The notes beneath the pieces were generated by a model. The model was not told where the DNA came from, did no database searches, and saw only the letters and a program-made list of their open reading frames with translations. A stretch of 64,000 nt of DNA from Acanthamoeba castellanii str. Neff (Eukaryota > Discosea > Longamoebia > Acanthamoebidae), in assembly GCF_000313135.1 (NCBI RefSeq), contig NW_004457584.1, positions 530,653 to 594,652 of the forward strand, written 5' to 3'. Below, piece by piece: positions 35,082 to 46,369 of the stretch. Made by a program: the position numbers and the translations under genes. How positions within the stretch are numbered: the stretch's first letter is position 1; each line of letters begins with the position of its first letter.

Positions 35082-36732
35082 ATGGAGGGCGCTCCCATGC
35101 CGAACAAGCAGCAGCATTTGTACAAGGCACGCTTTCCAACTCAGCGTATGCCAAGAGAATATGTTAATTTCTCACATTTCATCAATCCGGTCAGATTCTC
35201 GTGATTGGAGACTATGCCGTGGGCAAGACCTCCATCATCAAGAGGTCGATACCCTCCCTCCGTTTTTAACCTCTTTCTTTGGCCATCTTCATTCAATTCA
35301 TCTTACTGTATTGTTTTTATTAGTTTTAATTTTGTTTATTTGTTGTTCATCTCCTCAACCATCTTATAGATACTGCGAGGGCTACTTCACGCCCAACTAC
35401 AAGCTCACCATCGGCGTAGGTTCGCTGTCTCCCTCCTCCCTCATCTCCTTCTCTGCTTGGTCTTTTTGTCTACTACTACTACGCTGCTGTGCCAGAGAGC
35501 TGACTCACGCGCAACAACACGTCGCAGACTTTGCTGTCAAGCAGGTGCAGTGGGACGACAAGACCACCGTGAGCTTGCAGGTAAGCGTCCTTCACGCGAA
35601 TAGTAGTTGATGCATCTGGTTCTGTCTAACCTTACATTCATTCATTCGTTCTCTCTCTCTCTCTCTCTCATTTCTCTCCTTTCCATCGTATCTGTAAAGC
35701 TCTGGGTACGTCCGCCTTGCAAGGAGCGCTGGGGCATAATATGTTCCATTCTGACGCCGTTGTTGTTGTTGTTGTTGTTGTTGTTATTTGTTCCACCCCA
35801 CAGGACGTGGCAGGTCACGAACGGTTTGGGCAGATGACGCGAGTCTACTACAAATACGCCATCGCGGCCATCATCGGTACGTACCTCATTGATTGAGCTA
35901 CCACCCTTCTCCCTGTCTGACTAATTCCTTTGGCGATGGTTCTTTCTTTTTCTTTGTTTTTTTTGTTTGTTCCCCCCAACTACAGTCTTTGATCTCTCGC
36001 GGCCGGCTACGTTTGAGGCCGTGGCCAAGGTACCGCACCAGCGCACGCGACTGGAGAAGGGCGTACAGCTAACATTTGCTGATAAATGTTCGATGCAGTG
36101 GCGGGAAGATGTCCACAGCAAGGTGATGCTTGCCAACGACCAGCCTATCCCCATCCTGCTGCTCGCTAACAAGGTATTATACCCTCCCTCCCCACTTGGC
36201 TTTTCGTCGCCTCACATCGTGTTGCCAACTTCTCTCTCGGTCGCGTCGTGCCGCGCAGTGCGACATTCCCGGCGTGACGGTCGACACGGAAGCGCTTGAC
36301 AAGTATTCGCAGGACAACGGCTTCGTCGGCTGGTTCCCAAGCTCCGCAGCGAACAACACCAACATCGGTATACCTTGTTTTTCCCCCCCCCTCCCTCTTC
36401 AATATCACCTTGCAGGAGGGCCACGGGACTGATGCGCCTCTCGTGGTTGTGGTCTGGTGTGCTCTGCAGACGATGCGATGAAGTTCATGATCGAGAAGGT
36501 GCTCGAGGTGGCCAAGACGAACCAGGTCCCCACTCCACAGACCGACACGCTCAGCCTCGAAGCCGAATCCCAGTTTCTCACAGGAGAGGTACTGCACTTG
36601 TGTTTGTGTGCGCACGTGTGTGTCGTGCGTGTACGATTTGACTCATGTGCGTTCCTGTGCAACCATCATCAGGACGAAGTCGACGTCTACGGAAAGCCAC
36701 GAAAGGAGGAGTCGTCGTGTTGCCCCATCTAA
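35082..36732 (+). CDS. RAB32: Rab32/Rab38-type GTPase with His at the catalytic Gln position
   Basis: Eleven exons sum to 684 nt (227 residues): 35082-35126, 35195-35244, 35370-35419, 35528-35580, 35700-35705, 35804-35876, 35986-36029, 36099-36173, 36259-36367, 36470-36588 and 36673-36732. Rab32-family wording is strong: LVIGDYAVGKTSIIKRY, TIGVDFAVK, RVYYKYAIAAIIVFD, PIPILLLANKCD and GFVGWF. Exon 1 ends AAG before GC, so intron 1 is a GC-AG intron; exon 5 is only 6 nt. Two key residues are unusual: switch II reads DVAGHERFG (Gln to His), and the SAK box reads SSAANN. The tail ends SSCCPI, a twin-Cys prenylation site. Rab32 proteins act on lysosome-related and mitochondria-associated membranes. 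Confidence 0.9.
35700..35705 (+). other. 6-nt microexon (Leu-Trp) of the Rab32-type gene
   Basis: Flanked by TGTAAAG (acceptor) and GTACGT (donor), CTCTGG supplies the LW that all Rab32 proteins have between SLQ and DxAG. No other placement gives LW in frame. Confidence 0.8.
35759..35786. repeat. (TTG)n microsatellite in a Rab32-type intron
   Basis: About nine uninterrupted trinucleotide copies just upstream of the exon-6 acceptor. Confidence 0.9.
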
Positions 36733-36961
36733 ATGAGTACTGGTCGGGGAGGTCAGCTAACATGACCCCTCTTTTTGTGTTTTAGTATTTTGTGTATTTG
36801 CTGTAGTTTTTGTCGTATTTTAAACCGACTTATTTCGTACAATTGCTTTTTTGGCCGTTTCTTGTCCTTATTAGGATATGGTGGACAACACGGAAATGAA
36901 ACGTTTCCCTGCTTCTTTTCTGGTGCCTCTCTCCTAGACGCGTCTTTGCCAGCCCGGAGAG

Positions 36962-39291
36962 ATGAAGATGAAGATGATGTCGAATTGTTGTTCGTTCGCC
37001 TTCTCGTTGGCCTTTGTGACCCTCTGTGCAGCTCTCCTCTTAGGCGACAGTGTGCTTGCGTCCAAGTTCCACTCCCAGGACCTCACCATCGACCTCTCCC
37101 GCTACACTACCACTGCCTCCACCGCACCCTCTGCCCCTTCCTCCCCCTCCGCCACCGCGACTCCCACCGCGACCCCTACCGCGACCCCTACTCCTACCGC
37201 GACCGCGACAGGGACCGCTACTCCGACAGCGTCGCCTTCGACCACCCCCGCCGCGGTTGCTGCCACTTCATCTCCATCTTCTTCTTCCTCTTCTTTCGCC
37301 TCTACTGCTTCTGCTTCACCTTCGCCTTCACCGACCGAGGAGCCGTCGTCGTGGTTCTCCTGGTTCTCGTCTGGGTCTGCCGCTCCCTCGGCCTCCCCTG
37401 CTGCGGCCCCGGGCGCAGACGCCGGCGGCCTGCCCAGGTGGCTCCGCGCGCCAGGCCCCAACGCGCTGCGATCGATCTCGATCGTCGTCCCGGCCTACAA
37501 CTCGTCGCGCCAGGTACTCCGCACGCTGCGTAGCGTCGAGGCCAGCGTCCACCATCTGCTCGCCACTCACAACCACGGCAGAGAGGTAGCAACCTTCCCC
37601 CCCCCCCTTCAACCCTCCAGTGCTGACCGAGTAGCGGCTGCTCACTACTTTCGACTTCTTCGTCTACTTGTTCTCTCAACTCAACAAAAATATACAGCTG
37701 CGCGTAGAGGTGGTTGTGGTGGACGACGCCTCGACCGATAACACGGCCATGAAGGTGGCCGGCTTCGTCGAGGAGCGCCGGCTAGAAGGGCATCACCAAC
37801 CCTGAGTACGATATACTACAAGTCCCCATCACCTTCACTCTTTTTGGCCCCTCAGCTCGGCGTACTGACGTCGCGATGGCGCGTTAATGCCAGGTGGAGG
37901 CTGGTGGCGGTGCAGCACAACCTGAAGGTGGGCGCCGCTCGCAACCTGGGCGTGCAGGCCTCCACGGGCGACGTCGTGTTCTTTTGCGACTCGGACGACC
38001 TCTACCTCGAGGTACGCCCGATTTGGAAATGAAGCTGAGGTGTACATTCCACTGCGATGCTGACGTCAGCTGGGGGGGGGCAGAACCACGTCTTCACGTG
38101 CTTCGAGCGTCTGGAGAGGGAGTCGAAGGCCGTGTCCGTGACCCTGGGCATCGAGGTAATTCCCTGAGCTCCCGCAGAGTGTGAGCGGGCTTGGCGGTAC
38201 TTAGAAACCGTGGCTATGCAGATCGACGCAGAGAACGTGGATAGGGAATGGGCCATCGGCATCGGGCAGACCCTGCCCATGTCGACCTGCATGCTGCGCT
38301 CCTTCTTCGATCTGATCGAAGGTGACCCACCACCACAGCTCGACTCACCGACTGCCTATGACTGAATGACTGACTGACGGCACAGGGTTCCCCGAGGGCT
38401 ACTACTGGGCTGTCCACGAGGACGTCGCTTTCTTGCGGCTCAGGCGACACGCCGCCAGCTTGCTCGGCGCGCAGACGATCAACGACATCACCAAGCTCAC
38501 CTCCAAGTACGTGCGCTACCCCGACAACGCCCTGGACCGCCAATTGGAGCAGTTCCAGAAGTACGTGCGAGCCTGAGCCTGGCCTGTGGCGGACAGTACA
38601 GCGATGTTGTTGGTGGTCTTGACGATGTGGTTGGTGTGGTCTTTCTTGTTCAGGCCTATGTCGGAGAAGAAGTCGGACGAGGAGATGAGGAACGCGGAGC
38701 CGTTCATGCGGGTCAAGGAGCTGATCCTCAGCTCCCACGACAAGTACATTCGGATCCAGAAGATTCCCGCCGCACTTGCCGGTACCACTCAACTGACCCA
38801 TCATTGGATGGGTCCTTTTTGAATTATTGATGCTATTGATTGGGCGGGACTGTTGCAGGGAAACCGCTCAACGAGTGGGACAACTACTGGGCCGTCTATC
38901 AGTCGTTGATTAGGAAGGAGGTACGAACATATGCTACACTCCAACACACTCACATATCTTAAATGTACGCTAAAATGTCAATGTGCATTTGTTGTGTTAT
39001 CAGATGAGGAACAACAACTCGACCTACGCGGAGGAGCTGCGTGTGGCGCCACTCAAGTCGTGGCGCTTGTCGCACCTCCATACCCTGGCCACGGTGCTCG
39101 ACCAGCGCGGCAACGGCACCTACGCCCGGCTCTTGCGCGATCTCGCCCGGACAGTGACCCCCACTCCCCTGGTACGCACCCGCAAGTTGCGCGCCATCCA
39201 CGCCACTGCCTAAACGCGAAGGGGGGTCGACACACAGGACTCGCAAGATGACACGGTCAACTACCACGAGATCTCCACCTCCTCGGCCTAG
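36962..39291 (+). CDS. GT2-type glycosyltransferase, secretory, with an apparent frameshift
   Basis: The ATG at 36962 opens a hydrophobic signal or anchor (CSFAFSLAFVTLCAALLLG), then a long Ser/Thr/Pro/Ala stem. The catalytic domain starts at SISIVVPAYNSSRQVLRTL and continues with VVVVDDASTDNTA, VGAARNLGVQASTGDVVFFCDSDDLYLE (the DSD metal-binding motif) and HEDVAFLRLRRH. This is the GT-A fold of family GT2, which transfers a sugar from a nucleotide donor, here probably in Golgi or ER. Exon 2 (37698-37805) reads into TGA at 37803-37805 just before its GTACG donor. One extra base near 37784-37790 would explain this, because the next exon (from 37894) needs phase 2. A GC donor at about 37789 is an alternative. 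The TAG is at 39289-39291. Confidence 0.75.
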
Positions 39292-39648
39292 CCATTTCTC
39301 TTCATGTGGAGCCCCCACTCCACCACCTAGCAAGAACAAAATGTAGTGTGATGGTAGTGGTACCACTTCTCTTTCTTGTTGAAGAAGGCCTCACATAACC
39401 GAAACCGGACAAAAGCCAACTGCTGTGGCATGCGCGCTCTAGCCCACGAGGTCCTCGATAGTGACGCGGTGCTTCGCTCGACGGTGCGCTCGTCTGTCGC
39501 GACGGGACTCGTCTGTGCGGCCATCAGGGACCCCACTACGGCCCAGTCGGCACAGGTCGCAAGAGCCGGGGCCGTAGTGTATGTTATCATATTTTATTGG
39601 CTATGTACAGAGAGTAGGCTTGGTGGGTGGGTGGGGGTGCGACAAGGT
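39292..39648. other. Intergenic between converging GT2 and RING genes
   Basis: Short open frames exist on both strands but none has splice or family support. Nothing else is seen. Confidence 0.45.
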
Positions 39649-40773
39649 TTACATGAGCAGGAAGACGAAGAGGATGAATATGCCCAGCGTGAACATGAAT
39701 CGGGACAGTTGCTGGTCCCTCTGCTCCTGCGGCGTGAGCGGACGTTGCGGCCCCAGGTTGTTCTGGTACCCGAACGAACCCCCAGTCTATGCGGGTCCAT
39801 GGACGAGTTAGCGACAACACGACACGCACCACGACACGCACCACGACGGCACAGAGACGTACGAATTGCATGCCAAAGGGGAAGAAGCCGAAACCAAAGT
39901 TGATGCCGCCCATGTTGGTGTGCCAGTTGCCGGGTCCGTGAGGACCGAAGTGGGGCATCCCGTACGGCCCAAACGGATTGTCGTGGTACCCGTGGAAGCC
40001 CGGCTGAGAGAGTGCATTGCAAAAACACAGGTGAGCGCTCATGTCACACGACACACACACACACACATGACACACACGACACACACGACACGACACACAC
40101 ACACACACACGACACCATCGCACACGCACGAGAGTGAGATGCGTACGCTGGACTGTCGGACGGATTCGCCTCGCTGGCCCCGTGGACGCTCGGGAATGTC
40201 CTCGCCCGTTGGCGGCCTCGTCCTGTGTAGTGCAGGTCAGGAACGTACGTCGGGTCAGCAGTCTGTGTGCAATGTGTGCGACGTGTGCGACGCGTGTCGT
40301 GTCGTGTTGCGTGTCATGTACCGAGGGTCGACTTTCTCCTTGCCTCGGCCATAGAGGGGCACGAGCTTCTCGCGCGTGATGGCGGCCTTGCAGACGGGAC
40401 ACGACGGCTGGTCCGGATGCAACTCCAGCCACTGCTCGCCCCCACACGTGTGAGTAAGACGAGCTCTTGCTAGAGAGCAGCTGCATCTGCCGCCAGAGAT
40501 GATGGAATGTGTACCTTGTATATGCAGGGCCAACTTCAGAAGATGCAAGTAGCGGCATCAGGAATGAAGGAAATGCGGCAGAGGGAGAATTGATTATCAA
40601 TTAGAATTAAAAAAGGAAGAGAGGAGGTACCAGAAGAGGTGGCCACAGAGGGTGACAACAGGATCCTGTGCCGTGTCAAAGCAGATGTTGCATTCGAATG
40701 CGGGCGAGGCCGGGGATCCTCCGCTTCCCTCGCTCGTTTTTTCTGTAGATGACGCCGATGTTTCCGATTCCAT
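39649..40773 (-). CDS. RNF185: RNF5/RNF185-type membrane RING E3 ubiquitin ligase
   Basis: Six exons. Exon 1 is 40773-40631 ([20 protein letters not shown]), exon 2 is a 19-nt microexon at 40533-40515, and exon 3 is 40431-40322 ([18 protein letters not shown]). Joined, they give a complete C3HC4 RING of the RNF5/RMA1 type (CGHLFC-WPCIYK-WLE). A Pro/Arg-rich linker and a Gly/Phe/His/Asn-rich region ([12 protein letters not shown]) follow. The C-terminus is hydrophobic and anchors the protein ([14 protein letters not shown], then stop). Family members sit in the ER membrane and act in ERAD and STING or autophagy regulation; ERAD is the conserved role. RNF5 and RNF185 cannot be told apart here. 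Confidence 0.9.
40515..40533 (-). other. 19-nt microexon inside the RING finger
   Basis: It supplies one base of Cys plus Trp-Pro-Cys-Ile-Tyr-Lys. The acceptor is CTGAAG and the donor GTACAC. Without it the RING loses two conserved Cys. Confidence 0.8.
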
Positions 40774-41097
40774 GCGCGAGTTATGCTGTTTTGGCCCAGA
40801 TGTGAACCCAAGATACTTGCTCAGCTGCTCTCTTGCCTCCTCTCACTCTCTCTCAGATGTGGGAAACGCTTTGAACGTTAGCAAGATTATCTTTTTCTTT
40901 GTTTTGTTGAAGGTGACGTCACCTCCTGCCACGTCTACGCGGCTGTTCTGCGGTTTGGCTGGTGAAGTGCGCAGGTACGTCATCTTCAAAGAAGATGGCG
41001 ACTCTGGGTCGCACTGCGGCAGCCAAAGACGAACCCTCGTACTGGTCATCATCAAAGTCATTGTGGTGGTGGTTGTAGGCAGAGTCACACTGTATCA
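40774..41097. other. Intergenic between RING and MFS genes
   Basis: 5' flank of the RING gene and 3' flank of the transporter gene. No supported feature. Confidence 0.45.
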
Positions 41098-43638
41098 TCA
41101 GTCGTGGCCGATGGGTGTGGGTCGCTTGAGGAAGATGCCGGCGAAGGAAACGCCCAGACACACCAGCAGCGCCACAAAGATCACATTGAAGTCGCCCTAC
41201 GTAGTAATAAAGAGGTTAGATCTTTGTGTTGTGTGTGTGTGTGTCGTGTGTGTGTGTGTGTGTGTGTGTCGTGTGCATCGTGTGTGGCACGAGTACGTAC
41301 CATGGAGTCCTTGATGACCTGGGCCAGGTTGGGGACGAGGAAGACCGCTACCAGCGCGCCCAGTTGGATGTACCCAAAGTCTGGGCCGCCGCAAGAGAAG
41401 GTTGATCGATGCGTCAGCCCGGAGGGGAGTGCGCACAGAGGAGAAGGCGACGCGAATGGAGATCATGGGACGTACAGAGCCCAAAGTTGACGTAGCCGTA
41501 GTAGTCGCCCACGATGATGGGCACCAGCGACAGGTAGGTCCCGAAGCAGAAGCCCACGCTCATCAAGCACACCACGAACACAATCTGCTCACAGACCAAA
41601 GAAGAACATCAACACTCACACGACACACACACACCCACACACACACTCACACACTAGATAGAAGGAAAGAGAAACAAGACCTGTGCCGCGGTGGACGGAT
41701 GTGCAATGCCGTACGAGAGGCCCACGAGGACGGTGAACACCACAAAGTCGAGCAGCAGAGCGAGCGCCAGCAGCTTGTGCCGCGCGAACTTGAACTGTTC
41801 ACAGCGAGTGCATATTGGCGTGTGCGGTGAGTGCATGCGTGTGCGGTATGCGCGGTGAGTGCGTGTGTGGTGTGTGCGGTGTGAGTGGGGCAAATAAAAA
41901 TGGAATGAAAGGAATGCAGGACAGCTGGGACGAAACCTTAGTCCAGAGGAAGTCCGAGGCCCAGCCGGACAGGACGTTGGCGATGGTGTTGGCGATGGAG
42001 AAGCCCGTGGTAATCTGCACCGCCCAGCCCGCGTGCTCCCCGCCAGTGAAGGTCACCCAGATCTCCTTATTACCTGCTCGATTCTTAGCACGACACGCAC
42101 ACGACACGCACACGCACACGCACACGCACACGCACACGCACACGCACACGCACGTACTGGTGATGATGGCGACGGCGGACCCGATTCCCGAGAAGTAGCC
42201 AAAGATGAGGAGCCAAAAGAAGAGGTTGCCCAGCGCGTTGAGGGAGTGAAGCAGCGAGACGGGGCTGTCGGTCTGCCCGGCCTTGAGCGCCTCATCGACC
42301 AGCACAGCCTGAGGCACCTCCCCGGCAGGCGCAAACAAATCGCGAGCGAGCTCCTGCTCACTCCAGTCGTCCCCCTGAATGGCTGGCGGACGCGCGATCG
42401 TGTGGGTTGGTGTGGTGTCGTTGGTCGTGTCGTGTCGTGTCGTGTCGGTACTGTGGTTGGCTGGGGTGGGCCGCTGGGGATGCTTGGCCTTGGAGTCGGC
42501 ATCGGGAGGGAGCAGGCAGAGGATGAAGCTCGGCGCGAAGAGGAAGGTCGCAGTGGTGACGGCCAGCGAGCGGAGATAGTACGGCCAGCAGTCGTCCTCC
42601 GCGCACCCCAGCACCTCCCTGTCGACTGTCAACCCTCCAGGCCCAGGTCAGACTCTATTGAACCGACTACGCAGCCCATCGCCACTCCCATAGAGAGCCG
42701 ATCGTACATTCGACGATGCCGTTGGTCAATGCCAGGGAGATGCTCATACAAGCGCCCACCAACGCTACGCCGACGCCTGCAGGTGGTTGCGTGGTCAGCA
42801 CGATTAGTTTGGCGAGGCGAGAGGGCTGTGGGTGGGTGTTGGTGGTGGGTACCGGGGTAGCCAGGGATGACCTTGAGGCCGGTGGAGAGGGCGCCGAGGA
42901 ACGATGCTCCGCTCCCGAATCCTATGATTGTGAGACTCGCCACCATTGCCGGATATGTGCCCTATTCGAAGTGTGTGCGCCAGTGAGACACGACACATGA
43001 CACACACCGCACACGCACGCACGCACGCACGCACGCACAACACACACACACACGACGGAGCTGGGAGCACCTTGTCTGTGAAGGACATGGCCAGGTAGCC
43101 AGACGAGGTGAGCACTGCGCCGATGAGACTGGTCAGCATCGCCCCGAACCGGTCGTTGAACAGGCCTGTCGTGTGATGTTGAGAACTGCCCCGAACCGGT
43201 TTCATTCGAAGGCCTGGAGGCGACAAGTTAACCGGTCCGTACCGGCGAACATGGTGAAGGAGGTGCCGATGATGCCCACCGACGATAGGAGTGTGATCTG
43301 CCCGTTGCTCAGGCCAGTGTCGTTTTGTATGTGCGTAGCGATCGTGTTGAATGCGTTCTACGTTTGAACGCACACACACAGCACACAGCACCAGCGCACA
43401 CGCACACAGCACACAGAGTACACAGCACACAGAGCACACAGCACACGCGCACGCAGGTGAGACGACAGTGATCGCTTTCCTTGAGAGGGAGGTACTGTGG
43501 TGCCGGCCTGGAGAGCGATCACCATGGCTGCCGCCAAGACCAGCGCCCGGATAAAGGTCGTACGTCGGCACCACCACCGCACCTCGCTGCCACGGCCATC
43601 ATCATCTTCTTCTTCAGCCGGCACCCCTTCTGCGTCAT
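41098..43638 (-). CDS. Nodulin-like major facilitator transporter
   Basis: The ATG at 43638 starts MTQKGCRLKKKMMM with a basic cytosolic lead. About a dozen hydrophobic helices follow over ten or more exons: TFIRALVLAAAMVIALQAGTT, ITLLSSVGIIGTSFTMFAG, AMLTSLIGAVLTSSGYLA, MVASLTIIGFGSGASFLGAL, LFFWLLIFGYFSGIGSAVAI, LALALLLDFVVFTVLVGLSY and FVALLVCLGVSFAGIFLKRP. LFNDRFG between helices 2 and 3 is the MFS D-R-x-G type loop. A long central cytosolic loop carries DDWSEQELARDLF. Order and wording fit the nodulin-like/monocarboxylate-type MFS branch seen in plants and protists. The substrate cannot be read. An in-frame CA/CG tract near 42440 is either a Thr-rich loop or an unrecognised intron. Confidence 0.8.
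42098..42152. repeat. (ACACGC)n repeat in an MFS-gene intron
   Basis: About nine copies of the 6-bp unit lie between two membrane-segment exons. Confidence 0.9.
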
Positions 43639-44118
43639 CTAGAGGGGAACGTGAGAGATCAGCCTAGGCCGAGAAAATCAATTCAAAATCTGTGGCCGCG
43701 ATACCGGAGGCCAAAAGGTGGGCACGGTCCAGTTCGGCAGCGCGCCGCATCTTCCTCGCTGCGCACCTCATTTTGCTGCATGCTCACCCCCCCCCCTCTT
43801 TTCTTGCAGGTGGTCCCGCCAACACTACGAAACTACGCGAAACAAGTCGTGCACTGCGCCCAACCACCAATCCCCAATTTCCTTTGAAATTGAATATAAA
43901 CAGTTTTAAAAATAAATTACAATTTCTATTTTTGCGTTTATATATCTTTGAGTGATATATGATGTGTGTACATAAGATGGAGCTCAGCTTGGGCCTTCAA
44001 GAACACTGATCATGAGCCTCCTCCGTCCCCGAGTCAGTCAGCCGGCGGTGGGTGTACGGGTGGCCACCACCTGATCGTCGCCAGCCGCCAGCGGCAATGG
44101 GGACAGAGGAGCTGGTTG
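43639..44118. other. Intergenic between MFS and GATA gene A
   Basis: A pyrimidine-rich stretch with a C10 run near 43790 resembles a splice acceptor on the plus strand, but no following exon is convincing. AT-rich after 43880. No gene called. Confidence 0.4.
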
Positions 44119-45531
44119 TCACGCGATCGCCGCCGCAAAGTTGCCGGTGCTGTTGCCTCGCGCCGCGCCCTCGCCAGAGCGGCCTGTGGCTGTCGGCCGC
44201 CCTCGCACCACCATCAGTTCGTCGTCGCCATCATCGTTGTTGTTGTTGTTCTGCTCCGGCGTGCGGCGTTGGCTGCGCAGATGGGAGGGCGGCAGGGCCG
44301 GGCACGAGTTGAGGAGCATGCTCAAGGGGATCTTGCTGGTCTGCAGCTGGCCCTGGCCCTGCTGGGACTCGGCCTTGAGCTTCTTGCGGTAGCGCAGGCC
44401 GCACGCGTTGCAGAGCGTGCCGCGGCCCTCGGGTCCCATGCGCCACTCCGACGTCTTCACCGCGCCGCAGTGCGCGCACACGCGCCCCGTGATCTTCACC
44501 CGCGGCTTTCGCTTCTTCTACACAACATGTTTTGTGAGTTTTTATCTTGCGTGTGTTGTGTGTCGTGTGTGTGTGGGTCATGTGGTGTGTCGCGTGTGTC
44601 GTGTATGTATAGTGTGTGTGTCGTGTCGTGTCGTGTGTGTCGTGTGTGCGGTCGAGACCTTGGGTGGCGAGGGAGCTTGTTCGACGAACGGATCGTGGGT
44701 GGCGGAGAAGGAGGTGAAGCGAGGAGGCGACGAGGCAGGCGACAGCGCCGCAGCCGCGATCGTAGGAATGGTTGAGGAAGTGGAAGACGACGATGTCGAG
44801 GAAGAGCTGGTGGAGACCGCCATGGACGAAGAAGAGCGCATCGTGGTGGTGAGCGTCGGGAACTTGAAGGGATAGCTGAACCAGGAAAGCGGCGGCAGCG
44901 TCGATGATGACGACGACGATGACCACGACATCGGCGACGACGGCGTCGATTCCCCGCTGGACAGCGGCAGCTGGTCGTCCGAGTCGCTCCCATCACTACC
45001 ACCCTCATCGCCCAACAGCCTGCGCCTCTTCTTCCTCAATGCACCATCATCTGCATCATCATGGACAGAGACCACTTGGCTCCGCAGGCGGCCGTCGTGA
45101 AGCTTGGCCAGGTCCTGGACCAGCCGCTCCAGCGACGCCGCTCCGCCGCCGGTGATGGAGTCAAAGACGTGGTTGCCGTCGCGGGGCGGGAGGCGGTGGA
45201 GCGCGGGCGGCGGGCCGTCGCAACTGAGCCGCACCGGCGTCGGGATGCGGGGCTCGATGGGCTGCGACGTCGCGGCAGCGGCGATCACCGCTGGTGCGGG
45301 GCGCGCCTTGATGAGCAGAGAGTCCATCGTCGCAGCGAAGTCGGGCGAGTTGAGCGCCTGGTGGAGCGAGGGGAGAGGCGATCGATCTGCCATCATCGTC
45401 GCTGCTTCGTGTAGCGGGTGGTGATGGTGTCCGACAGCGGTGTCTGATGGTGGTGGTTGATGAAGATGGGGTCGGGGTTGGTTGAGGAGATTGCGGAGCG
45501 GGTCCGGGTGCGGGCGGGTGGGGCTGGTCAT
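44119..45531 (-). CDS. GATA zinc-finger transcription factor A
   Basis: Exon 1 is 45531-44659 and exon 2 is 44517-44119 (1272 nt, 423 residues). Exon 1 is a long low-complexity region: Pro/His-rich start, Ser tracts, an acidic patch, and KKRRRL, a likely nuclear signal. Exon 2 starts [18 protein letters not shown] and contains one class-IV-type GATA finger, CAHC-x18-CNAC, with [19 protein letters not shown] and the basic tail [10 protein letters not shown]. It should bind WGATAR in the nucleus. A short motif, PLSMLLNS, follows the finger and is shared with the neighbouring GATA gene. The start at 45531 is the first in-frame ATG; an upstream 5' UTR intron is possible. Confidence 0.88.
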
Positions 45532-46369
45532 CGTCGTTGTCGTCGACTTCGCCGGGTTCAAGAAGGTCAGACTGCACAGAGGCGAGCACTACGGTGAGTC
45601 CCGGTTTGGGGAATGAAAGAAGTGATAGAAAGTGAGCGAGAGTTGCGTCAACGTTAAAAAAAGAAACTAGGCGACGCCTCGTTCACATACCTGGGTTGGT
45701 GTACGCAACTCTTCGCGTTCTACTGAAAGCTGGAATGGGATGGTTGGCTGACTGCCGAAGGATTGCGGCCGTGCTGCTAAGATAGATGGAAGATGGAAGA
45801 TGTAGAACTGCTGAATTGAACTGGTGCTTGTGTCTGCTCTCGCGAGTACCTTTTGCTAACTAAAACTCCCTCAACTCAAGACCTTGACAACTGGCCTTCT
45901 CTTCTTCTTTCTCAATTCCTTTGGCCGCGAGTGTGTTGGGTTTCTTTGAACAACAGTTCCCCCCAAAGACCAAACTCCTCGCCCGCAGGGTTCTGATTGG
46001 GCGCCCGCAGGGCGGAGATCATTGTAAAATAGCGATTGAGCGCTCGTCATTGGTACGCCATCACTTTCCGGAATGGTCATCGGAATTTGTCGACAAAAAC
46101 ATGAAATTGTTTGCTTTGTTTCTTTGAAACTTGAAAAGTGTTTCAAAAATTCAGGTGAATCTCGCCGTCAGTCACCTTTATTTCGAACAGCCAAGCTCAC
46201 TACCAAAACCAGCTCATGAAGTGAAGAGCAACACAACCCAAAAAGAGAAGGCGAGCGATAGCCCAGTAGCTTTTTTGTCTTACGGCCAAGCCACTACAAC
46301 TATATCTTTGGAGCTCAGTCACTGCTCTCATTTCTCAGCTTCTCTTGATCACTCAGTTTTGATGTGAAC
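45532..46369. promoter_or_regulatory. Divergent intergenic region between two GATA-factor genes
   Basis: 838 bp between opposed start codons. Two WGATAR matches are visible, TGATAG at 45623-45628 and AGATAG at 45780-45785, so auto- or cross-regulation is possible. No coding exon is seen. Confidence 0.5.

Noticed and set aside
34821..35117. Minus-strand open frame overlapping the start of the Rab32-type gene
   Set aside because: No family similarity; it is antisense to a well-supported first exon and lies in the EMC2 promoter region.
37102..37461. Minus-strand Val/Glu/Gly-rich open frame inside the GT2 gene
   Set aside because: It is the antisense shadow of the Ser/Thr/Pro/Ala stem region; such GC-rich coding repeats leave the reverse frames open.
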